Shown here piece after piece: positions 28,562 through 38,452 of a stretch of DNA of 64,000 nucleotides. Position 1 is the first letter of the stretch. Every line of letters starts with the position of its first letter. The notes under the pieces are model-generated. The model saw nothing but the letters and a program-made list of their open reading frames with translations. It ran no database searches and was not told the origin of the DNA. The stretch comes from Oscillospiraceae bacterium (GTDB lineage Bacteria; Bacillota; Clostridia; Oscillospirales; CAG-272), in the NCBI GenBank assembly GCA_015064845.1, contig SVRL01000001.1, forward strand, positions 1 to 64,000, written 5' to 3'. Both the position numbers and the translations under genes were made by a program.

Positions 28562-29797
28562 TCAATAAACAAGTTCAATATTTTCAAATTTCTCGATTTT
28601 GCCGTCGGAGCCGATGGTGCCGATTTTCATAGCTTTATCCCATGATTTTGCAATTCCGTCACGGACACCGATCCCTTGCCCCTCTATGATCAATTGATTT
28701 CCGCATATGATAGCTTCACGGGAAATAAATTCAAATTCGGGGTTGTCATATATACAAACACACTCTGTACCATCATATTTCACACGATAAAGCTTACCGT
28801 CGTTATCTTTATACAATTCTATTTCTTTGCCTTTGGAATTCGTATAGGTTCCAACTAATATCTCTTTGGCTTGACAGAAATATATGTAATTTTCATCTGC
28901 AGCAATAACGTTATAAACATTTGATTCTAATCCAAGCATTTCATTGCTGAGCAGAGTGGTTTCTCCAGTTTTCATATTGTACATTTTCAATCCGATAACT
29001 TTTCGGTTATTGTAATTACTTTTATCATCGTATTCATTTTCGAAAAATAGACTTCCATAAAAATAATTGGTTATTGGATATGTTGTAAATTCAACTTCTG
29101 TCAAATCGAGATTCGCTTTCAAATAATCTCCGACAGGAAATACTCTTCCATACATTTTATCATTATAAAAAAAATGCGGCAAAATACAATTCCCCGTCTT
29201 TTCTGTTAGATTTTCCATTTCCTTCGTTTCAACATTGAAGCGAAGAATACAAGCATTTCCATTTTCATCCGCATTCATAGGAACATAAATATATTTATCA
29301 TAGGCTGTGAAACTCGGAGACCAAATAGAACGATTCAGTTCTTCAAGCGAATAGGATTCCTCGCCGTATTCAATTTTTAAATCGCTTCCGTCAAACGCAA
29401 AGGAATAAATTTGTCCGTATTTTGTTGCAGTATAAAAACGATTATTGATAAAAAATGTATTTTTTAAATCAAAAGAATAAATTTTTTCTGTATCCATTGG
29501 GTTGGCAAGACATTTTCCACCGGAATGGTCACAAAGCGGATCAAAACAATAAACATATGCTTTTCCGTCTGCTTTGCTGTAATAGAAAACGTAGCCGGAC
29601 TGTTCAAAGAGTATGCGAGAAGGAATGTCAATAAATTCACTCGCTCCATTTTGGATGATGATATCTTTTAATTCGGAATCTTTTGGTTTTTCTTGGTTTT
29701 GTGTTTTTTCTGACGTGGTTTCATTCGGCGGTGTTTGGTTGCAAGATGTTAAAAATAACATCATGCACGTGAGTAATAAGGAAAATAATTTTTTCAT
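28562..29797 (-). CDS. Lipoprotein, DUF5050/beta-propeller-like
   Basis: MKKLFSLLLTCMMLFLTSC lipobox; repeated YxYFxN/Y-rich blade-like segments. Confidence 0.55.
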   Translation of the reverse strand: MKKLFSLLLTCMMLFLTSCNQTPPNETTSEKTQNQEKPKDSELKDIIIQNGASEFIDIPSRILFEQSGYVFYYSKADGKAYVYCFDPLCDHSGGKCLANPMDTEKIYSFDLKNTFFINNRFYTATKYGQIYSFAFDGSDLKIEYGEESYSLEELNRSIWSPSFTAYDKYIYVPMNADENGNACILRFNVETKEMENLTEKTGNCILPHFFYNDKMYGRVFPVGDYLKANLDLTEVEFTTYPITNYFYGSLFFENEYDDKSNYNNRKVIGLKMYNMKTGETTLLSNEMLGLESNVYNVIAADENYIYFCQAKEILVGTYTNSKGKEIELYKDNDGKLYRVKYDGTECVCIYDNPEFEFISREAIICGNQLIIEGQGIGVRDGIAKSWDKAMKIGTIGSDGKIEKFENIELVY

Positions 29798-29915
29798 ACA
29801 TATTTCTCCTTGTTTCTTCGATTTTTATTTATTGTACCATATTTTCGGGAAAAAATAAAGTGGATTTTCGGGGGCGTAAAGCTGTAACTTAAATGTTTAG
29901 GAAATGCTGATACGT

Positions 29916-30416
29916 TTAAGTATTAATACCCGGATCATATTCTTGGTAAATGTACCCTTCCCAAATAGTTTCAGAATCGTAACCAATTTGGAATTCGGCA
30001 TCAAAACTTATAATAGTTTTTCCGGAAGAAATATTTACGAACTCATCCAAAGTTTCCCCACGCTGTTTAGGGACAAGCAAACGACGTGAAATAGTAAAGA
30101 AATCCTGAGTACCATCATCATAATTCACTGCGCATTGCGCATGAAGCAGATACATGTTTAATTCCTCATAATCATGATTGGTAAAAGTAACGCCATAATT
30201 CAAAAAACGCGTGTTGGAATTAAAGTAAATAAATCCTTCTGCTTCTGCAATCGTATTCCACGGATTGTAAATATAAAATTTATCTTCAATATTAATTTCA
30301 TCATCAGATTCAACTGTAGAAACATCTACAACAGTAGCAAAAACAGAGATTGCGCAAATCGCAAAGATCATCGCAGTTGCAAGCAGCACTGCAAAAATTT
30401 TTTTAACAGATTTCAT
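29916..30416 (-). CDS. Hypothetical secreted protein
   Basis: Signal peptide MKSVKKIFAVLLATAMIFAICAISVFA. Confidence 0.6.
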   Translation of the reverse strand: MKSVKKIFAVLLATAMIFAICAISVFATVVDVSTVESDDEINIEDKFYIYNPWNTIAEAEGFIYFNSNTRFLNYGVTFTNHDYEELNMYLLHAQCAVNYDDGTQDFFTISRRLLVPKQRGETLDEFVNISSGKTIISFDAEFQIGYDSETIWEGYIYQEYDPGINT

Positions 30417-30550
30417 TTGGAAATCCTCCTTATAATTTAATTTTAAGATTTTCGCGCCCCCGAAAATCCTTGGGAGAAAAGCTCCCTTGTATAATAAATC
30501 AAAAAATTTTTATTATTTTTTGACTATTATCAAAAATGTTTGAATATGAA

Positions 30551-30964
30551 TCAGCCGTACGTTTTGGTATCTTCAAACGTAACCACGTCATCTGCGCCGC
30601 CCGCGCCGGAAAGCACATACTCTACGGTGCATCTGTAAGTACCTGTCTTTTCAAGCTGGTATACGTATGTATTGATGTAAGAACTTCCATAGACAATATT
30701 AGTGTCGTCTACAACATCTTTCCAAAATATCAGAAGATTTCTTTTTTCAATTTTAATGGTAATGGTTGCCACTATCAGATTTGAGTCAAGTCCTTCATAG
30801 TTGACAGCAACTCTTGCTTCTCCTGCATCTGTAATATTGAACGATGTAGTTGTAAAGAGAACATTATTATAGCGAGGCATAATTTCGGATGCCATTACCA
30901 AGTTTTGAGAAAAACAAGCGATTGTAAAAATTACAGCTAAAATTAAACAAATTTTTCTTTTCAT
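30551..30964 (-). CDS. Hypothetical secreted protein (DUF6147-like)
   Basis: Signal peptide MKRKICLILAVIFTIACFSQNLVMA; downstream of sigma/anti-sigma pair. Confidence 0.55.
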   Translation of the reverse strand: MKRKICLILAVIFTIACFSQNLVMASEIMPRYNNVLFTTTSFNITDAGEARVAVNYEGLDSNLIVATITIKIEKRNLLIFWKDVVDDTNIVYGSSYINTYVYQLEKTGTYRCTVEYVLSGAGGADDVVTFEDTKTYG

Positions 30965-30995
30965 GATGTATTTCCTTTCTTTTCATGTTTTTATT

Positions 30996-31685
30996 TTAGG
31001 GCGTTTCATATTTTTGAATTGATTTTATAATGAGTATAATTTCTTCATCTGAAATATCTTTTGAAGTTATAAGTGAGAAAAAATATTCATTTGTATTCCA
31101 AAAATAGGATTTTTTATCTTGAGCAAAAGATATTGCTATTTTTAAATCATCAACAAACAGCGTTTGAAAATTTGAATTTTCATTGTCGATTGTAATTTGA
31201 CTATCTAAAATAGTTTGATATAAAATAATTCTTTTTTTTAATTCATTTTCCCAAGTAATCTGATTCCACTCTGTTTCTGTTAGACATTGTTTCAATATAT
31301 ACCCCTCAGGAATATACGTAGGCATATAGATGGTTTCCAAAGTAGAGGGGGCTTTTTGTACGTCATCATCTTCAAAGTAAATCTTAACGTAAGATTCATA
31401 AAATTCGGAAACCCAATGCAAAACACTTCCCTCTGCCATAACCGTTACAGAACCGAAAAAAATCATAAGAGCAGCAGCAATACCAACGGCACGTTTTCCT
31501 GAAGTAATGAAAAATCTACGGATTGGAGATCGCATTTTTCGAATCAATCGACTCATATATTTTAAGTATTCTTTGGAATAGACAATTTCTTCTTCCGTTG
31601 GAGGATGTTTCTCCAAATATACCTGATCGCTTAATTCAAAAGCTTCTTTCAAGCGTTCTCTTCCCGATAATTCCTTATCTGTCAT
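30996..31685 (-). CDS. Anti-sigma factor-like membrane protein (DUF4367-like C-terminus)
   Basis: Single TM, YMPTYIPEGYILK motif, overlaps sigma gene by 11 bp. Confidence 0.7.
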   Translation of the reverse strand: MTDKELSGRERLKEAFELSDQVYLEKHPPTEEEIVYSKEYLKYMSRLIRKMRSPIRRFFITSGKRAVGIAAALMIFFGSVTVMAEGSVLHWVSEFYESYVKIYFEDDDVQKAPSTLETIYMPTYIPEGYILKQCLTETEWNQITWENELKKRIILYQTILDSQITIDNENSNFQTLFVDDLKIAISFAQDKKSYFWNTNEYFFSLITSKDISDEEIILIIKSIQKYETP

Positions 31686-32235
31686 TCAGATTCCTCCCCT
31701 CCAGCATTTGTAAAAGTTTGATACGGCCTCGATAAAGTCTTGTTTTCACTGTCTCCTCCTTTAAATTTAATATTTTTGAAATTTCTTTTACAGTATGATT
31801 GTGCAAATAAAAATAGTTCAAAATATCACTGTATTTCTCCTCCAAAGAATTGATACATTCAATGATAATTTTAACGTCTATTTTAGCGCATACGTTAAAA
31901 AGAATGGTTTCATAATCGTAAGTATCCTTTAAATCTACCAAAGCAATATCACTTCTCCTTTCTTCTTCTTTTCTTTTTTCTCGGTAAAATGTAATTGAAC
32001 GATTTTTGGCAACTCGAAATATGTATGCTCTTATCATTCTTTCATTCTTTGCCCGATAAAATTCCAGATTCTCGGCAATACTCAGCCATGTTTCTTGCAT
32101 AATGTCTTCTGCATCTGAGTGATTTTTTACCATATTATAAATCCTTTTGAAAATGTCATCTCCATATTTCTCGTAGAGCATTTCAAAATAGATTCGATCT
32201 TCCTCATTATCAAGCAAAGATAGACATAAGAACAT
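31675..32235 (-). CDS. ECF/sigma-70 family RNA polymerase sigma factor
   Basis: DAEDIMQETWLSIAENL (region 2) and KEISKILNLKEETVKTRLYRGRIKL (region 4). Confidence 0.9.
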   Translation of the reverse strand: MFLCLSLLDNEEDRIYFEMLYEKYGDDIFKRIYNMVKNHSDAEDIMQETWLSIAENLEFYRAKNERMIRAYIFRVAKNRSITFYREKRKEEERRSDIALVDLKDTYDYETILFNVCAKIDVKIIIECINSLEEKYSDILNYFYLHNHTVKEISKILNLKEETVKTRLYRGRIKLLQMLEGRNLNDR

Positions 32236-32265
32236 ATTTTATCACCCCCCCTTAAACTGAATTTC

Positions 32266-32296
32266 AACAATATAATTATATTGGAATTATATTGTT
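32266..32296. promoter_or_regulatory. Perfect 12-bp inverted repeat upstream of ECF sigma gene
   Basis: AACAATATAATT-atattgg-AATTATATTGTT. Confidence 0.6.
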
Positions 32297-32472
32297 AAGA
32301 AAATCTGTCGTCTAAAAATGTTGCTGCTTTGATTTTTTTGCCCTCTATATAATACAATCTAAAATTGAAGCAAAAAAGTTTCAAAAAATTCAATTTGTTT
32401 ACAATTTGTTTACAATTTCATTGAAAAATACCGTTTTTTCTTTCCTTTTTTTGAAATACGCCTGTAAATACA

Positions 32473-32506
32473 AAAAATCCCGATTAAAAATTCAATCGGG
32501 ATTTTT
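32473..32506. terminator. Intrinsic terminator
   Basis: AAAAAATCCCGATTaaaaattcAATCGGGATTTTT. Confidence 0.8.
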
Positions 32507-32514
32507 CATTGTAT

Positions 32515-34701
32515 TTAGTTTACACCCTTTTCATCAATAGCTTCGCCGTTAAGCACTTTTTCCGTATCAGAGAAAAGCTTACTGATGGTTGTGGTACGGA
32601 TATAAACACCGTCTTCCGCCGTATCTATTTCTTGCTTGATCTGTTCTTTTTGACCGTCCGAAGTCAGTTTGTAAGTGGTCTTGGTAATTGTGGGAACAAC
32701 ATACATACGAGTGGAATTCAACTGCACATGACCGCTGTTTTCGTCAACGTATTCAAGATAATAGAAATCATATCGATACGTCGTTTCTACATACTCGCCG
32801 TAAGCGGCAACGGGAAGATATTTCGTTACCTTTACAACGCCGCCCTCATCCTTATATTCCAAGGGTTTTTTATATCCATCGTTCGGGTCTTCCGTTTTGA
32901 GGAAGAAGCGTCCCGCTTCAATATCATAAAAGGCATTCTCATAAACGATAGGATCGCCGCCTTCAATTGCGGAAGGAACAACAACCTTTGTGCAAAGAAT
33001 ATTACCACCCTGGTCTCGCATAGGATTGCCGTCGCGCTGACCATATTCATTATATTTATAATAAGTCAAAGGATGGTCCTTGGGAGATGTTTTGATGGAA
33101 ATATGCGCCACGGGTTTTTCAGCAACACGCAGATCTTCATTTTCCTTATTTTCATAAAGGTCAAATTCTCTTGTCAGCAACACGTAGAAAAGACTTCTGA
33201 ATTTTTCAAATTCGCCCACATAGTTAATACCCGTATTTCCGACGATTACATATTCCGCATCATAAACAAGGGGAATCTTTTCGCCGTTTTCCGATTCGGT
33301 ATAGATCGTTTCACCATTGCTGACTTTCGAAACGTCAATGTGCAAACTTCTTTCTTTACCGGAAATTTCAAAACGGGTATCAGTTTCCCAACCTTTCATC
33401 TCACTGTAAATATCAATCATTTCCGTATTTGTCAGATATTCATAGAAAAGGTAAGGACTTGTAAATTTCGCAAGCTGCCAATCAATAAATGCATAAGTTT
33501 CTGCCGAAACTTTGCCGACGATTTCATAAAGAGGAGAATATACGTAATAAAATTCTGTTTCATCCAAATCCGTCTTCTTCTCACTGAAATACAGAATGGA
33601 TGCCTTTTTATCATAATCTTTATCGTTGACGTCCGCACAGTTAAAGGTAAGAACCGCATAGTTTTTATCTGTGAAAGCCTCCAAACGATCGTGATCCAGA
33701 TCCATACCGAAAGCTTCATAAACTTCGGGCTCGTGAATCTTATTACCGTAAGCAACGATTTCATACGCTTGAACGTATGCCAGATTGATCAAAACCTGAT
33801 TACTGTAAATATCTTCGTGAATGATATACGCTTTCGGGTAAATCATCTGGTAGGTGGTGGGGTTGACGGCGTTGGTCAAGTCTTCCGAAATTCCGACTTG
33901 AATAATAACTTTACGTTCGCCGTTTACCATTCTTGTAAGCGACAAGTCGTTTGCGGAAAAGATTGTGTTACCGATATAGGGTGTCAAATCCGCCGTAACA
34001 ATTTGGTTGCTCGTGCCGAGAACGGTTTCGGAAAGCGTAGACTGCAAAGCATAAATAATATCATATTCCGTTGTATTACCGTTTTCATCGGTTACAATAT
34101 TCTTTCTGCCTTCCAAACGAGCGTAATAGCCCGAAGATGTTGCAAGAGATTTTCCGATATAAACGCGGTAAGAATTTCCATCGTTCAAAGTAACTTCAAA
34201 CCATGCGGGATCGGAAGTCTCGTCAAGACCGTAATTCGCAAGGTCTTGTTCTGTTGCGGTTACGTTTACACGCTCCTGACCGGGAATATAATTGGTAATC
34301 AATACACGAACGTCAGCAAGCAAAGTGGAAAGCGCTTCTTCATTGATGACGATATGTTCGCTGCCTTCAATCTGATAAGACGTGGTTTTATCTTCTTTTG
34401 TATAACGGTTCAGTTTATAATGCTCCAAACTGTTTTTGATTTCCACGGATTTAATATCTGAACGTTCATAAACCGGCAAAATATAAATAGCGGAATGTTG
34501 ATAAACCTCGCCTTCAAAAAGTTCGGGGATATACTCGTCTTTTTGCTTCAAAAGCGGAGCAATTACGGCAAAATAAACAATTACACCAACCAGTGCAATC
34601 GCTGCAAATATAATTGAAATTCTGGCTGTTTTCTGAAGCGAGGTTTTTTCAACCTCGCTTTTGGTAAACAGCGCTTTGATTTTTTTCCAAAAATTCATCA
34701 T
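32515..34701 (-). CDS. DUF4340-like membrane-anchored protein
   Basis: N-terminal TM, long beta-rich extracytoplasmic domain; 4-bp overlap with upstream GldG-like gene. Confidence 0.7.
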   Translation of the reverse strand: MMNFWKKIKALFTKSEVEKTSLQKTARISIIFAAIALVGVIVYFAVIAPLLKQKDEYIPELFEGEVYQHSAIYILPVYERSDIKSVEIKNSLEHYKLNRYTKEDKTTSYQIEGSEHIVINEEALSTLLADVRVLITNYIPGQERVNVTATEQDLANYGLDETSDPAWFEVTLNDGNSYRVYIGKSLATSSGYYARLEGRKNIVTDENGNTTEYDIIYALQSTLSETVLGTSNQIVTADLTPYIGNTIFSANDLSLTRMVNGERKVIIQVGISEDLTNAVNPTTYQMIYPKAYIIHEDIYSNQVLINLAYVQAYEIVAYGNKIHEPEVYEAFGMDLDHDRLEAFTDKNYAVLTFNCADVNDKDYDKKASILYFSEKKTDLDETEFYYVYSPLYEIVGKVSAETYAFIDWQLAKFTSPYLFYEYLTNTEMIDIYSEMKGWETDTRFEISGKERSLHIDVSKVSNGETIYTESENGEKIPLVYDAEYVIVGNTGINYVGEFEKFRSLFYVLLTREFDLYENKENEDLRVAEKPVAHISIKTSPKDHPLTYYKYNEYGQRDGNPMRDQGGNILCTKVVVPSAIEGGDPIVYENAFYDIEAGRFFLKTEDPNDGYKKPLEYKDEGGVVKVTKYLPVAAYGEYVETTYRYDFYYLEYVDENSGHVQLNSTRMYVVPTITKTTYKLTSDGQKEQIKQEIDTAEDGVYIRTTTISKLFSDTEKVLNGEAIDEKGVN

Positions 34702-36278
34702 GAATGGCGTCTCCTTACATATACAATCAAACCGCAAACACCGATGGCAACGGGAATTATCGCAACACAGGTAATGGTCCACGCATTGGCTTGTGCAGTG
34801 GAAACATCGGTCAGCGAAGTATTATCAAACGATTTATACGTGATATTATCATAATAAACGGTATTATCCCACATCAATCGAAGGAGTTCAAGCATGATAT
34901 TGCGGTTTGCGCAGGAAGATTCATATTCAGCAGAAAGGAAATCTGCGGAACCGATGGCAACTACATAAGTATCCACATTGGCATTCAGTTCCCAAATAAT
35001 ACGGGAAACACCCAAAAGCGCAACGGAACCTTCTATGGTTGTTTCGCCTTTAATCGTCTGCGCACTGCTGTAGGATTTCAAAAGAGGGAACGAAGTGGAA
35101 GAAGCGTTTGTTCCAGTAACGATTTCTCCGGAATCCAAAATTACAACTTCTTTCGGCAAAGAGAAGATTGTGGAAGGAAGGTTGGATGTTCTGGAATTGA
35201 AAAGTTTTGAAAAGAATCCGGTAGACGTAGACTGTGCATCTGTATTCGGATTATAAGTTTGAGAATAGTCCGCAAAAATTTTGGAAGCACCGGAACCGGA
35301 AACGGAATGAGAATTGTCTTTCACGGAATTGCCGAATCCCAATCCGTATTCGGACATGAAATCTTCCAAAGCTCTGAGCTTCGGAACTTCGGCATCTTCA
35401 ACAACAATCATGTGTCCGTGATGATCTCCGAGGAACGTTTTCAGTTTGGTAATTTCGGAAAAATCCGTTGTGTGAACAAGGTCGGTCTTCGGACGGTTGA
35501 TAATAACGATATCATCGCCTTTATTGGCATCAAAATTTTCATTGGAAAGATTGATTTCTTTGATTTCAAAACCGCCAAGTTCCAAAACTTCTTTCCAATC
35601 GCCGGCTTCTTTCAAAGTGGGTTCGCCGTGTCCCTGAAGATAATATGCCGTGGGACGGTCTGCTTTGCCCGCCAAAAGAGCAACGGCAGAAAGAATTTTG
35701 GTTTCCGCATTATAACCGATATACGAATTTGTTCCGGTATCCATCATAAAGAAAGATTTGGAAGTATATTTTTTTGCGGGAATATTGGGCAATGCATTTC
35801 CGTTTTCATCACAAAGCTCAAAAACAACGTCATCCATTGAAAGGGTATCCAATGCCGTCGCTTTATATTTTTCCGCATATTCGGGATGAACGGTTGTGTT
35901 ATGCGCAACAAGGTTGATATTATCGTAATGATTAACCAATTCCTTGAAGGTTTGATAAAGCATGACCGTCATCTCGTTATAATTACGGAAAATGTCTTCT
36001 TCAGCAAGAAGAACGATATTTAAATACGTCTTTTCGCCGTTTTCGGAAATCAAAATTTTATCCATTTCTTCAATAAAAGCATCGGAAAGCGAATAGTAAG
36101 AGGATGCTGTCATATCCGTATACCAGCCCTGAACGGAAGAAAGGGAGGTTGCGATAATATTCAAGATAATAACGAGCGCAACAAAAATAACGGTAATGGT
36201 TACAGAAAGAGAACCGTATTTCAAATTTCTTTTATCTTTTGTTTTTACAGCGCCTTTGTTCTGATTTGTTTTTGCCAT
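34698..36278 (-). CDS. GldG-like ABC-type uncharacterised transport protein
   Basis: N- and C-terminal TMs, ADRPTAYYLQGHGEPTL motif typical of the GldG_uc family. Confidence 0.75.
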   Translation of the reverse strand: MAKTNQNKGAVKTKDKRNLKYGSLSVTITVIFVALVIILNIIATSLSSVQGWYTDMTASSYYSLSDAFIEEMDKILISENGEKTYLNIVLLAEEDIFRNYNEMTVMLYQTFKELVNHYDNINLVAHNTTVHPEYAEKYKATALDTLSMDDVVFELCDENGNALPNIPAKKYTSKSFFMMDTGTNSYIGYNAETKILSAVALLAGKADRPTAYYLQGHGEPTLKEAGDWKEVLELGGFEIKEINLSNENFDANKGDDIVIINRPKTDLVHTTDFSEITKLKTFLGDHHGHMIVVEDAEVPKLRALEDFMSEYGLGFGNSVKDNSHSVSGSGASKIFADYSQTYNPNTDAQSTSTGFFSKLFNSRTSNLPSTIFSLPKEVVILDSGEIVTGTNASSTSFPLLKSYSSAQTIKGETTIEGSVALLGVSRIIWELNANVDTYVVAIGSADFLSAEYESSCANRNIMLELLRLMWDNTVYYDNITYKSFDNTSLTDVSTAQANAWTITCVAIIPVAIGVCGLIVYVRRRHS

Positions 36279-36302
36279 TTTCGGGAAGTCCTTTCTTCTG
36301 TT

Positions 36303-37019
36303 TTAAGATTTAGACCAACGGCGTCTTTCAAATACACGAATGGTAAGGAAAAGAAATACCGCCGAAAGAGAAATAAAATAAAGCAAAGAGTCGTAGCTGA
36401 AAAGTCCGTATGCGAAATAACTGTATCTGTTTGTAATGGAGATACCGGAAAGAAATGCACGGATGGTTTCATTATTGATATAATTGTTCAAAGCACTGAC
36501 GAAAAGCAGGAAAATAATTGCGCCGATCGTACCGAACGCAGAAATAAACTGGTTTTCAGTCAAAGAAGAAATGAAAATACCGATAGAAATGAATGCGCTT
36601 CCGACAAGGAAAACACCGATCACACAACCCACGTAAAGCGCAAGGTTGGGAGTTCCGTACATAGCGAGAGGAATATAATAAATGATGGAAGAAATCAAAA
36701 AGCAACCACCGAACATGGCGAGCGCCGCCAGATATTTACCGAAAACGATATCAGCAAGTGTAATCGGCGCAGTCATAATCAACTGATCGGTTCTCATTTT
36801 TCTTTCTTCACTGATGAGTTTCATAGTCAAAAGAGGAATGATGACGATAAAAAGGAAAAGAATGAGGGAAAAATATGAAGTATAGTCCGCATTTTCTCCT
36901 GCTTGTACGGTTTGCAGCATAAAAAGGAAGCCGCTGACAGCAAAAAAGATTGCACTGAACATATAACCGACAGGAGATGTAAAATAGGAGCGCATTTCGC
37001 GCTTAAAAATAGCAAGCAT
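36303..37019 (-). CDS. ABC-2 type permease (GldF-like)
   Basis: FKREMRSYFTSPVGYMFSAIF, six TM segments. Confidence 0.8.
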   Translation of the reverse strand: MLAIFKREMRSYFTSPVGYMFSAIFFAVSGFLFMLQTVQAGENADYTSYFSLILFLFIVIIPLLTMKLISEERKMRTDQLIMTAPITLADIVFGKYLAALAMFGGCFLISSIIYYIPLAMYGTPNLALYVGCVIGVFLVGSAFISIGIFISSLTENQFISAFGTIGAIIFLLFVSALNNYINNETIRAFLSGISITNRYSYFAYGLFSYDSLLYFISLSAVFLFLTIRVFERRRWSKS

Positions 37020-37037
37020 GAATTAAAATCCTCCTTA

Positions 37038-38003
37038 TCAAGCTTTTTTTGCCGTTGTATCTTCTGCCTCATCTACAACGGAAATAAAAATATCTTCCAG
37101 ATTTGCACCTGTGAATTCCAAGGAAAGAATCGGCCAGGAACGTTGTGCGAGCATAAAGAAAATCGGCTTACGAACGTCAATTTCATTTTTGCTTTCCACA
37201 ATAAAGGTTGCGCTTCCGTCTTCGTGTTCCACGGAAATTTCCGCATAAATCACACCGGGAATCCTCTTGAGCGCATTTTGAACCGTAACCGCAGGACCTT
37301 CGATGCGAATGGCAAGTCGGCGGTTTCCGCGCAAAGCGCCTTCAATATTTTCCGTCAGTTCATCCGCAACGATTTTTCCTTCGTTGATGATAAGAATTCT
37401 GTCACAAACGGCTTTTACTTCGGAAAGAATATGCGTGCTGAGAATAATCGTTCTTTCTTTTCCGAGTTCACGAATCAGATTACGGATATCAATAATCTGT
37501 TTGGGGTCCAAGCCATTGGTCGGTTCGTCAAAAATAATAACTTCGGGATTTCCGATGATCGCGCCAGCAATACCCACTCTCTGACGGTAACCTTTCGAAA
37601 GGTTTTTAATCATACGATCCATCGTATCTTCAATTTTAACCACACGGCAAACTTCTTCAATATGTGCTTTGCGGTTCAAATTGCATTTTTTCAAATCATA
37701 TATAAAATTCAGATATTCTTTGACCGTCATTTCCACATAAAGCGGAGGTGTTTCCGGCAAAAAGCCGATTTTTTTCTTAACAGCCAACGGATGCTCCAAA
37801 ATATCAAGTCCGTCAACCATTGCCTTTCCTGAGGTGGAAGAAAGATATCCCGTTAAAATATTCATTGTCGTAGATTTACCCGCGCCGTTCGGTCCGAGAA
37901 AACCCACGATTTCGCCCTTTTTCACTTCAAAGCTGATGTCGTTTACGGCGTAACGGTCGCCGTACTGTTTGATCAGGTGTTCAACCTTTATCATGGTATT
38001 CAA
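37038..38003 (-). CDS. ABC transporter ATP-binding protein (GldA-like)
   Basis: GPNGAGKSTTMNILTGYL, LSKGYRQRVGIAGAII, VIIFDEPTNGLDP. Confidence 0.9.
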   Translation of the reverse strand: MNTMIKVEHLIKQYGDRYAVNDISFEVKKGEIVGFLGPNGAGKSTTMNILTGYLSSTSGKAMVDGLDILEHPLAVKKKIGFLPETPPLYVEMTVKEYLNFIYDLKKCNLNRKAHIEEVCRVVKIEDTMDRMIKNLSKGYRQRVGIAGAIIGNPEVIIFDEPTNGLDPKQIIDIRNLIRELGKERTIILSTHILSEVKAVCDRILIINEGKIVADELTENIEGALRGNRRLAIRIEGPAVTVQNALKRIPGVIYAEISVEHEDGSATFIVESKNEIDVRKPIFFMLAQRSWPILSLEFTGANLEDIFISVVDEAEDTTAKKA

Positions 38004-38410
38004 CCATTCCTTTCTTAATAATATTTCTCATAAGATAAAATAAATTGCGTCGATTTTTCGAAATTCGGCGCAATGATGCAAACAGAAAACGCATTTCTCA
38101 GCCAAAAACTTTTTTAATGATTTTCCGTCATTCATAAACGGAGATGGATTCTGTTTAGCAAATCGGTTGTTCCGAGAGAACAAAAAATATACACTGTAAC
38201 AGTATACCCTATTTTTTCATAAAAATCAAGTACAGATACCATCAAATTTTATAAATATCTCCTATTTTTTTTAATTTTTTACATCATTTTTATGAACAAT
38301 TTATTAAACCCACAATCATAAAACAAAATCCTGAAAAATTCATCGTTCCTCCCGGTTTTCCACAATTTTTGTGGAAAACAAAAGAAGAAGCTGACATTCC
38401 GATTAAACAA

Positions 38411-38436
38411 AAATGGCTCCCCATGGGGAGCCATTT
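38411..38436. terminator. Terminator downstream of SLH gene
   Basis: AAATGGCTCCCCATGGGGAGCCATTT palindrome. Confidence 0.75.
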
Positions 38437-38452
38437 TCATGGAAATTAATCC

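Noticed and set aside
32509-34461. 650-codon + strand ORF over the DUF4340-like gene
   Set aside because: Shadow ORF; the minus frame has N-terminal TM, RBS context and a 4-bp operon overlap.
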